A stretch of DNA of 64,000 nucleotides from contig CAVVFX010000006.1 of assembly GCA_963747535.1 (NCBI GenBank), forward strand, positions 620,001 to 684,000, read 5' to 3'. This document shows, piece after piece, positions 33,778 through 40,597 of this stretch. The notes beneath the pieces are model-generated. The model was not told the origin of the DNA. It made no database searches and saw only the letters and a program-made list of their open reading frames with translations. This DNA comes from CAVVFX01 sp963747535 (lineage in GTDB: Bacteria; Acidobacteriota; Terriglobia; Bryobacterales; Bryobacteraceae). Positions within the stretch are counted from its first letter, which is position 1. The number at the start of each line of letters is the position of its first letter. The position numbers and the translations under genes are program-made.

Positions 33778-34299
33778 ATGAAATTTTTTCTTGACACCGC
33801 CAACCTCGACGAGTTGAAAAAAGCCCCGGCTTGGGGCATTATCGACGGTGTTACCACCAATCCTTCGCTTATTGCCAGGGAAAGTGCGCCAATTGAGGAA
33901 CAAATCCGCCGTATCTGCGACATCGTGGATGGCGACGTCAACGCCGAAGTCGTAGCCATAGAAGCCCGCGACATGATTCGCGAAGGCCGGGAACTGGCCA
34001 GGATCCACAAGAATTTCATCAGCCCGTTCGTCGGCCGTCTGGATGACATCGGCGCCGATGGCATGGAATTGATTCGCCAGATCGCCACCATCTATCGGAA
34101 CTATAATTTCAAGACGCAGGTGCTGGCGGCATCGCTTCGCACGACGAATCACGTGATCGCCGCGGCGCTGGCCGGATCTCACATCGCGACTGCGCCGTTC
34201 AAGGTTTACGACTCGCTCTTTAACCACCCCTTGACCGACAGGGGTCTGGATCAATTCCTGAAGGATTACAGGAACGCGTTTGAAACGGTCGCCGTTTAA
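33778..34299 (+). CDS. Transaldolase/fructose-6-phosphate aldolase-like protein lacking the catalytic segment
   Basis: 173 residues; the family is usually about 215. The N-terminus (MKFFLDTANLDELKKAPAWG, IIDGVTTNPSLIARE) and C-terminus (SPFVGRLDDIGADGMELI, ATAPFKVYDSLFNHPLTD) are well conserved. Between ELARIHKNF (residue 81) and ISPFVGRL, about 40-45 residues are missing. That stretch normally holds the VVKIP motif with the Schiff-base Lys and two beta strands of the barrel. The frame stays intact, so this is an in-frame deletion or a pseudoenzyme. It should not form the dihydroxyacetone Schiff base. A sequence or assembly fault is possible. Confidence 0.8.
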   Translation: MKFFLDTANLDELKKAPAWGIIDGVTTNPSLIARESAPIEEQIRRICDIVDGDVNAEVVAIEARDMIREGRELARIHKNFISPFVGRLDDIGADGMELIRQIATIYRNYNFKTQVLAASLRTTNHVIAAALAGSHIATAPFKVYDSLFNHPLTDRGLDQFLKDYRNAFETVAV

Positions 34300-34329
34300 T
34301 CGGCGGATAAACTTTTCTATTGGCGGATT

Positions 34330-34722
34330 ATGAACTCAGATGTGGCGGCTTACATTGCGGCCGGGGCGGCTGTCTTGCTGGTCGCCGCGTTCGGCTTTAG
34401 GGCGTGGCTACTGCGGCGGCCTACGGCTGAAGAACTGGAACGGCAACGGAGACTGGGGATCAACCAGGCCGGCAAGATGGCGGACGGCATGATACTCGAC
34501 GTGCTGGAAAACACGATCGAATACTCCTACGACGTGCGCGGCGTGGAATACATCGCCACGCAAGACGTCTCGGCATTGCAGGATTGCGTCCCGGCGCCCC
34601 GTATTTCCATCGCCGGCCCGGTAGGAGTTAAATTCGACCCGCGCAATCCCGCCAACTCCATCGTACTGTGCGAAGATTGGAGCGGTCTTCGCACCGCCGC
34701 TTCGGCAAAAAGATTAAGGTGA
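34330..34722 (+). CDS. Single-TM protein with DUF3592-like domain
   Basis: 130 residues: N-terminal TM helix (AAYIAAGAAVLLVAAFGFRAWLL), then a small beta domain (ILDVLENTIEYSYDVRGVEYIATQDVSAL, VKFDPRNPANSIVLCEDWSGL). The pattern (value that is a function of Y...VxFDPxNPxxSxL) resembles DUF3592-type membrane proteins. Function unknown. It ends 4 bp before the next gene, likely the same transcript. Confidence 0.6.
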   Translation: MNSDVAAYIAAGAAVLLVAAFGFRAWLLRRPTAEELERQRRLGINQAGKMADGMILDVLENTIEYSYDVRGVEYIATQDVSALQDCVPAPRISIAGPVGVKFDPRNPANSIVLCEDWSGLRTAASAKRLR

Positions 34723-34726
34723 AAAC

Positions 34727-35107
34727 ATGCTAAAACGATACGTGATTCTGACATTTGCGGCTGTCCTGATCTTTTGTGCCGGCCTTCTGGTAGGACAGAA
34801 CAAGTACGGCACGCCGTCCACAATTCTGCACGTGGTAACGGTGCAGTGGAAGGCCGACTCCACCGCCGAGCAGCAGGCTGCAGCGATCGACGGTGTGAAG
34901 ACGATGGCTGCAGCGATCCCCGGAATCAAGAATATCTGGATCAGGAAGATCAAGGTCCAGCCGGCCACCTACAGTACCGTTTTCGCCATCGAGTTCGAAA
35001 ATAAGGCCGCCTTCGACCGGTACACAGACGCGCCCGCGCACCGCGCGTGGGAAAAGATTTATCTTCCCATCCACGAAGTCAGCACCACGCACGACATCAC
35101 AAATTAG
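34727..35107 (+). CDS. Dabb-domain protein with N-terminal anchor
   Basis: 126 residues: signal anchor or signal peptide (YVILTFAAVLIFCAGLLVG), then a stress-responsive alpha-beta barrel (Dabb): ILHVVTVQWKADSTAEQQAAAIDGVKTMAAAIPGIKNIWI, YSTVFAIEFENKAAFDRYTDAPAHRAWEKIY. Dabb proteins are dimeric with unknown general role. Export is unusual for this fold. The 3' end overlaps the convergent methyltransferase by 4 bp. Confidence 0.75.
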   Translation: MLKRYVILTFAAVLIFCAGLLVGQNKYGTPSTILHVVTVQWKADSTAEQQAAAIDGVKTMAAAIPGIKNIWIRKIKVQPATYSTVFAIEFENKAAFDRYTDAPAHRAWEKIYLPIHEVSTTHDITN

Positions 35108-36096
35108 CTCGCTGGCCGGCACTCCACTGCGAACCGGCCCGACGCCAGGAGCCCAGATCGTCGCACCTCTAAGCCTGCTTCACCGGCCAGCATGTGAAAC
35201 TCGCGCAGCGATCGATCCTTGCCGCCTACCAGCACCATCATCAATAGTTCAGGCGGCACGTTGTCATCCGGCACAACTCCACTCAGAATGACGATCCGCC
35301 CGGACGGCCGCGCCGCCTCCGCGCAGCGGCGCAGGATCACCACTGCCTCACGATCCGGCCAGTCCCCGAGAACGCTCTTCAGCAGATATAGATCCAGGCC
35401 GGGAGGCAAAGGATCGAAGAAGCTCTGTGCGGCGATCGTTACCCGATCCATGACACCCGCAGCCTGGAACAGCTCACCGGATCGGGCGACGGTGCGGGAC
35501 AGGTCGACCAGCGTGCCGTGAACGTGCGGTTGCGTGCGGAGAATCTCCGCCAGCAGCGCACCTGTGCCGCCGCCCACATCGACCACCCTGCGGATAGAAT
35601 CCCACTCCGCCGGCTCCAGCAGCACGCGAGGATCCGGTATGCCATGCCCCGCCGGACCCATCCCGGCGTCGAAGTCGGCTGCGATGTCCGGATGCGCATC
35701 GAGGTCGTCCCAGAAAGTGCGGCCGAACGCCTGCGTGTATGCCGGCTTGTCCGTCTGGACCGCGGATAGCAGGGTGCCCCACGCGTAGGCCATGCGGCCG
35801 CCAAAGCCACCGAGATCGAGCCAGATGCGCATCTGCGGATCGAGCAGCCCCTGCGCAGTATCGTTGAGCGCGAACTGGCCGGCCGTTGGCTCTTCGAACA
35901 AGCCCTTGCTCACCAGGTGCCGCAGGACTCTGTGCAGCGATTCCGCATCGGCGCCGGACAAGGCCGCCAGCCTGTCGACCTCCGTCGTGCCGGCCGCCAT
36001 ATGGTCGGCGATCCGCAATGTCGCCACCACATAGACGCACCATGGCGTGCAAAGATCGCTCAACTGCCAAAGGTCCATCGAGCCATCATAGGACAC
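35104..36096 (-). CDS. Class I O-methyltransferase (AdoMet_MTase_2 / plant-type OMT fold)
   Basis: 330 residues. A winged-helix dimerisation domain comes first (WCVYVVATLRIADHMAAGTTEVDRLAALSGADAESLHRVLRHLVSKGLFEE). Then the SAM site VVDVGGGTGALLAEIL and the acidic GDWPD, LLKSVLGDWPDREAVVILRRC, as in carminomycin 4-O-methyltransferase-like enzymes. The usual catalytic His is not clear (LKSVLGDW where many have LxxILHDW). The start is GTG 36096 or ATG 36078. The substrate is unknown. Confidence 0.75.
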   Translation of the reverse strand: MSYDGSMDLWQLSDLCTPWCVYVVATLRIADHMAAGTTEVDRLAALSGADAESLHRVLRHLVSKGLFEEPTAGQFALNDTAQGLLDPQMRIWLDLGGFGGRMAYAWGTLLSAVQTDKPAYTQAFGRTFWDDLDAHPDIAADFDAGMGPAGHGIPDPRVLLEPAEWDSIRRVVDVGGGTGALLAEILRTQPHVHGTLVDLSRTVARSGELFQAAGVMDRVTIAAQSFFDPLPPGLDLYLLKSVLGDWPDREAVVILRRCAEAARPSGRIVILSGVVPDDNVPPELLMMVLVGGKDRSLREFHMLAGEAGLEVRRSGLLASGRFAVECRPAS

Positions 36097-36195
36097 TAAG
36101 TCGCGCGTGGTGGGGCATGCATGGCCCTGAATGCCCGGTTCGTCGTCTGTCGATTTTTTCGTCCCATAGCCCTACGCGTACCATGAAGCAAGAGA

Positions 36196-36573
36196 ATGCA
36201 GGAAAACGAACTGTATCAAGCCATCGGTGAAGAAGGCTTCCGCCGCCTCGTCGCTGCCTTCTACCGCCAGATCCCGCACGACGACATCCTGGGCCGCATG
36301 TACCCCCCGGGAGATCTCGCCGGAGCCGAGCATCGCCTCCGCGAATTCCTCGTCTTCCGCTTTGGCGGACCGCCCCGCTACATCGAGAACCGCGGCCATC
36401 CCCGCCTGCGTATGCGGCACGCACCGTTTCCCGTGGGTGCGGCCGCCCGTGACCGCTGGATCCTCCTCATGACCCGCGCGCTGGAGGAAGTCTCGCTTCC
36501 ACCGGAAGCCTCCGCCATGCTCCTCGACTTCTTCGACTCCACCGCAACCTTCCTGCTGAATCGATCCGAATAG
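36196..36573 (+). CDS. Group II truncated hemoglobin
   Basis: 125 residues. Globin marks of the O-type class: YQAIGEEGFRRLVAAFYRQIPHDDILGRMYPPGDLAGAEHRLREFLVFRFGGP, proximal His in RLRMRHAPFPV, and Trp G8 in ARDRWILLM. It binds heme and oxygen, NO or peroxide. It is cytoplasmic. It stands alone between convergent or divergent genes. Confidence 0.9.
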   Translation: MQENELYQAIGEEGFRRLVAAFYRQIPHDDILGRMYPPGDLAGAEHRLREFLVFRFGGPPRYIENRGHPRLRMRHAPFPVGAAARDRWILLMTRALEEVSLPPEASAMLLDFFDSTATFLLNRSE

Positions 36574-36576
36574 GGT

Positions 36577-37050
36577 CTACAACTTCGCCGCCAGGCGCCT
36601 GGCCTCCGGATCGGCCTTCTCTTCGCTGAGCCCTACAAACCCGGCGAGATACGGCCCTTTGGCGAACAGGTAAAGCGGTTTACCTTGATCCAGCCCGACG
36701 TACCCGCCCATGCTTGCCAGATACTTGGCCTCCGGCATCGCGGATTTCCAGTCCAGCAGGAGAAACGCAGCCTTCTGAGAGTCCGCCATTTTCACCAGGA
36801 AGATCTGGTATACGCCGGTCCCGGTCTTGTAATCCGCCAGATTCCCCCCGGGCATAAAGTCCTTGCCCAACAAATGGTCCGGCACCAGTTGCATCCGACT
36901 CTGGCCCGCAAGAGGAAACTTAGTACTCAAATCAACCGGAGGCTCATGCGCGACGGCCTTCGCCGCCGTATCCGTCTTCCTGGTCTCAGGAACCGGTCCG
37001 GAACAGGAAACCATCCAACCACAAAACCAAACCAAAACAAAGCGACGCAC
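36577..37050 (-). CDS. Predicted lipoprotein, unknown
   Basis: 157 residues with signal MRRFVLVWFCGWMVSCSG (lipobox MVSC). The mature domain includes GKDFMPGGNLADYKTGTGVYQIFLVKMADSQKAAFLLLDWKSAMPEAKYLASMGGYVG, which resembles DUF6599-like acidobacterial lipoproteins in layout. Function unknown. It is convergent with the globin gene, 3 bp apart. Confidence 0.65.
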   Translation of the reverse strand: MRRFVLVWFCGWMVSCSGPVPETRKTDTAAKAVAHEPPVDLSTKFPLAGQSRMQLVPDHLLGKDFMPGGNLADYKTGTGVYQIFLVKMADSQKAAFLLLDWKSAMPEAKYLASMGGYVGLDQGKPLYLFAKGPYLAGFVGLSEEKADPEARRLAAKL

Positions 37051-37089
37051 GGACCCATTGTAACCACACAGGCTCGCACTTATTCGTGT

Positions 37090-39384
37090 TCATTCGTGGC
37101 CCAATGTTTTCCTCTTGCCCTTGCGCTTCACCGGCTCAACCAGCGAGAACTGCAATTTTTTATCAGCTTCGTCCACCCGGTCGAGCATCACCGTCACCTG
37201 GTCCCCGATCGAAAACTCGCGCCGCGTCCGCTGCCCCACCACCTTACGGGTATTCTCGTGATACATGTACCGGTCGCCGGGCAGGGAATCAATCGGCACC
37301 AGACCCTCGATGAACAGGTTCTCCAACTCCACGAAGAACCCGTACTTGGCGGTACTGATGATCAGGCCGGGAAACTCCTCGCCCACCCGGTCAACCATGA
37401 ACTTCACTTTCTTCCACTCCACCAGGTCCCGCTCGGCCTCGGCGGCGCGCCGCTCGGTGAAAGAACAATCCTCCGCGACCGTCGCCATCTCGTCCTCGTC
37501 TCCGTACTTCTCCCCGTCGAGAAGCGCTCCCAGGACGCGGTGCACCATCAGGTCAGGATAGCGGCGTATGGGGGACGTGAAATGCGTGTAGTGCGACGCC
37601 GCCAGCGCAAAGTGCCCCGTATTTTCGGCGCTGTATCGCGCCTGCTTGAGCGACCGCAGCATCAAATAGCTAAGGATGCGTTCTTCGGGTTTGCCCTCCA
37701 GCTTCGCCACCAGCTTCTGGTAATGGCGTGGCGAGATCTTGAGCCCGCCCTCAGGCACCGCGATCTCGCGCCGGACCTTCGTCTCGTGCTGGCCGGAGCG
37801 TTTGCGTTCGGTATAACTGAACTTCTTCACCGGGATCGCTCCGACTCCCAAGGTGTAGCCGAAGTGCGTCGCGACTTCCTCGAACTCCATCACGCGCTTG
37901 GGGTCGGGCAGTTCATGGATGCGGTAAATCGACGGCACGCCGGCGGATTCGATATGCTCGGCGACCGCTTCGTTGGCTGCCAGCATGAACTCTTCGATAA
38001 TGCGGTGCGCAATGTTTCGCACCGATTTCGAGACTCCGATCATGATGCCGTTGGCGTCGAACTCGATCAGCGGCTCGGGAAGGTCGAAGTCGATCGACCC
38101 GCGCTTGGTACGCTTGCGATTCAGAATCAGCGCCAGTTCCTGCATCAGTTCGAAGCGTTCTACCAACGGCCGGTAGCGCTCTCGCATAGGGGCGGCGCCT
38201 TCCAGCAGCAGATGCACGCCGGTATAAGTCATCCGCTCCACACTGCGAATGACTCCGCGGCAGAATTCCTGCCCGACGATGCCACCGTTATGGTCGATTT
38301 CCAGCAGCGCCGACATCACCAGCCGGTCGACCTGCGGTTTGAGCGAGCAGATCTCGGTCGAGAGTTCGAACGGCAGCATGGGGACAGCGCGATCCGGGAA
38401 GTAGACGCTGGTGCCTCTCAGCCGCGCTTCGCGATCGATGGCCGAATCGGGGACCACGTAGTGGCTCACATCGGCGATGTGGACTTGCAGCGCGTAGTTC
38501 CCGTTGGGCAGGCGCTCGACGTAGACCGCATCGTCGAAGTCGCGCGCGGTTTCGCCGTCAATGGTGACGATAGGCAGATCGCGGAAGTCGCGGCGGTCCG
38601 CGAGTTCAGGTCTGCCGATAATCAGCGGAACGCTCTGCGCCTGTTCTATAACTGCAGGCGGGAAATGGTGCGGCAGATGATGCTGCCGGATAGTGATCTC
38701 GACGTCGATGCCGAAATCGTCCGGCTGTCCCAGCACTTCGATGATGCGTCCCACGGCGCGCTCGCCGCCCGATTCATATTCCAGCAGTTCTGCATTCACG
38801 ATCATGCCGTCGAGATCGGACGGATTATTGATGGTGTAGCTTTTGCCGCCAATGCGGTCGGCAGGCGCAGTTTCGGGAGGAATCGCCATGTCCTCGGGAA
38901 TCTCGATCCAGTTCTGGATTCGCTCCTCGTGCGGGACCACGAACATACCGCGGCGCGTGATGCGGAACTCGCCGACCACCGTTGGATGGGCCCTCTTGAG
39001 AATCCGGATGACCTCGCCGTCCGCCTTGCCGTCGCGCTCGATGCGGTTGATGCGCACGATGGCGCGGTCGCCGTTCATCGCGCCTTCGGTCTGGCGTTCG
39101 GGAAGAAAGATATCGCCCCGCAATCCTTCTATGGGCCGGTCGGGAACCAGGAAGCCGTAGCCATCGCGATGCAGGCTGATGCGGCCGGCGGCATATTCCC
39201 GGCTGCCGGCGATGGCTGCGAAATGGTCCGTTCGGGTCTCGATGATTTCACCGCGCTTCAGCAACTCGTCGAGCCGGGTCTGCAACTCGTCCCGCTCGAG
39301 GTGCGTCTCCCGAAGTAGTTGCCGGAAAGTGGCGCGGTGGTGGGGAAGCTTTTGGATATGCTGCAGTAGCGTCGCGGGGGTCAC
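37090..39384 (-). CDS. rnr: Ribonuclease R
   Basis: 764 residues in the RNase II/R order: N-terminal winged helix (LLQHIQKLPHHRATFRQLLRE), cold-shock domains, the RNB catalytic domain (VTIDGETARDFDDAVYVERL with the catalytic Asp cluster; HYTHFTSPIRRYPDLMVHRVL) and a C-terminal S1 domain (GLIISTAKYGFFVELENLFIEGLVPIDSL). It ends in a short basic tail (KRKGKRKTLGHE). It is a 3'-5' exoribonuclease for structured RNA. The start is GTG 39384. Confidence 0.95.
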   Translation of the reverse strand: MTPATLLQHIQKLPHHRATFRQLLRETHLERDELQTRLDELLKRGEIIETRTDHFAAIAGSREYAAGRISLHRDGYGFLVPDRPIEGLRGDIFLPERQTEGAMNGDRAIVRINRIERDGKADGEVIRILKRAHPTVVGEFRITRRGMFVVPHEERIQNWIEIPEDMAIPPETAPADRIGGKSYTINNPSDLDGMIVNAELLEYESGGERAVGRIIEVLGQPDDFGIDVEITIRQHHLPHHFPPAVIEQAQSVPLIIGRPELADRRDFRDLPIVTIDGETARDFDDAVYVERLPNGNYALQVHIADVSHYVVPDSAIDREARLRGTSVYFPDRAVPMLPFELSTEICSLKPQVDRLVMSALLEIDHNGGIVGQEFCRGVIRSVERMTYTGVHLLLEGAAPMRERYRPLVERFELMQELALILNRKRTKRGSIDFDLPEPLIEFDANGIMIGVSKSVRNIAHRIIEEFMLAANEAVAEHIESAGVPSIYRIHELPDPKRVMEFEEVATHFGYTLGVGAIPVKKFSYTERKRSGQHETKVRREIAVPEGGLKISPRHYQKLVAKLEGKPEERILSYLMLRSLKQARYSAENTGHFALAASHYTHFTSPIRRYPDLMVHRVLGALLDGEKYGDEDEMATVAEDCSFTERRAAEAERDLVEWKKVKFMVDRVGEEFPGLIISTAKYGFFVELENLFIEGLVPIDSLPGDRYMYHENTRKVVGQRTRREFSIGDQVTVMLDRVDEADKKLQFSLVEPVKRKGKRKTLGHE

Positions 39385-39408
39385 TGGACCCAGGATAAAC
39401 CTACGGAA

Positions 39409-39414
39409 TACACT
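39409..39414 (+). promoter_or_regulatory. -10 box before the first redoxin gene
   Basis: TACACT seven bases before ATG 39422; no Shine-Dalgarno sequence between them. Confidence 0.4.
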
Positions 39415-39421
39415 ATAGACT

Positions 39422-39997
39422 ATGACGACATTTCGAGCCAGCTTACTTTTCGCATTTTTGGGGCTTTTGGCAGCTGTGGGTTTACTGGTCGCGGCTACAC
39501 CGCCCGATCAGCCGCTAACACCTCGCAAGGCGCCAGAGTTCGTTTTCAACTTGCAGAATGGCAATCCACTTCTTTTGAGTACATTTCACGGCAAAGCCAT
39601 CGTCATCTCCTTCATGTTTACGACCTGCCCGCATTGCCAGGCGCTGTGCCCGGTTCTGGCCAGTATTCAGAAGGATTATGCCGCCAAGGGAGTACAGTTC
39701 ATCGGGGATGTGATCGACTCCGGGGCCAAGGACGGTCTCAAGCAGTTTAACGATCTATACGTACGTAACGCCTTTCCGGTTGGCTGGAGCACGCAGGAAT
39801 CCGCGCTCGAATTTTTGAAGCATCCGGACCCGCATTACTACGTGCCGATGGTGGCCTTCATCGACCGCAAGGGCTTTATACGGTCGGAATACATTGGCGA
39901 CAACGACTTCTTCAAGGACGGCGAAAAGAACATTCGCGCCGAACTCGACAAGATTCTCGGAGTGCCTCCTGCCAAAACGGCAATCACGAAGAAATAG
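39422..39997 (+). CDS. TlpA-like thioredoxin-fold protein (CPHC), copy 1
   Basis: 191 residues: signal peptide or anchor (LLFAFLGLLAAVGLLVA), then a redoxin domain with the active site FTTCPHCQALCP. It also has a family insert (VGWSTQESALEFLKHPDPHYYVP) and the cis-Pro region PMVAFIDRKG. It is periplasmic, probably a thiol-disulfide reductase or peroxidase-type. It is followed by a paralogue 17 bp downstream. Confidence 0.8.
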   Translation: MTTFRASLLFAFLGLLAAVGLLVAATPPDQPLTPRKAPEFVFNLQNGNPLLLSTFHGKAIVISFMFTTCPHCQALCPVLASIQKDYAAKGVQFIGDVIDSGAKDGLKQFNDLYVRNAFPVGWSTQESALEFLKHPDPHYYVPMVAFIDRKGFIRSEYIGDNDFFKDGEKNIRAELDKILGVPPAKTAITKK

Positions 39998-40013
39998 TAC
40001 GGCGGAAATCCTC

Positions 40014-40583
40014 ATGCGACCGATTCTCCCGATTCTTCTCGCGACTGCAACGCTCTATGGCGCCGACAGCACGGCTCCAGCTTCCAGGCCGCAGATCCCC
40101 CGCAAGGCTCCGGAACTCGCGATCCAGATGCAAGGCAAACAGGTCCTGCTTAGCCAGTACCGGGGCTATATCTGCGCGGTCGCCTTCATGTCCACCACAT
40201 GTCCGCATTGCCAGCACCTGGCGGGTGTGCTCGCGCCCATCCAACAGGAATACGCGCCGAAAGGTGTGCAGGTCCTGGGCGTCGTATTTAATCCCGAGGC
40301 TAACGCCGAATTGCCCAACTTTTCCCAAGCCTTCGCCCACGGCATGTTCCCCATCGGTATGAGCACCGAACCGACGGTCGTCGAATTCGTGCAGCATCCT
40401 CCCGGAATTCATTACATCCCGATGATGGTCTTTATCGACAAACACGGCGTGATTCGCGCCCAGCATCTGGGGATCGACGACGGGGCGTTCTTTACGGAAA
40501 ATGTGGAAGTGCAGAATATCAAGGGCGAATTGGACAAGATCATCAAAGAGCCGACAGTCGCACTCCCCGAAAAGAAGAAGTAA
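40014..40583 (+). CDS. TlpA-like thioredoxin-fold protein (CPHC), copy 2
   Basis: 189 residues from ATG 40014, with a signal peptide (PILPILLATATLYGADS). Active site MSTTCPHCQHLAGVLAP; same layout as the upstream gene (IPRKAPELAIQMQGKQVLLSQYRG; FVQHPPGIHYIPMMVFIDKHGVI). The pair arose by tandem duplication and has diverged strongly. It is probably co-transcribed with copy 1 and the PstS-fusion gene that begins 15 bp later. Confidence 0.8.
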   Translation: MRPILPILLATATLYGADSTAPASRPQIPRKAPELAIQMQGKQVLLSQYRGYICAVAFMSTTCPHCQHLAGVLAPIQQEYAPKGVQVLGVVFNPEANAELPNFSQAFAHGMFPIGMSTEPTVVEFVQHPPGIHYIPMMVFIDKHGVIRAQHLGIDDGAFFTENVEVQNIKGELDKIIKEPTVALPEKKK

Positions 40584-40597
40584 ACGGTTGACGTCCC

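Noticed and set aside
36685..39318. 877-codon open frame opposite RNase R
   Set aside because: Antisense shadow caused by codon bias; no family motif, while the minus strand encodes a full RNase R.
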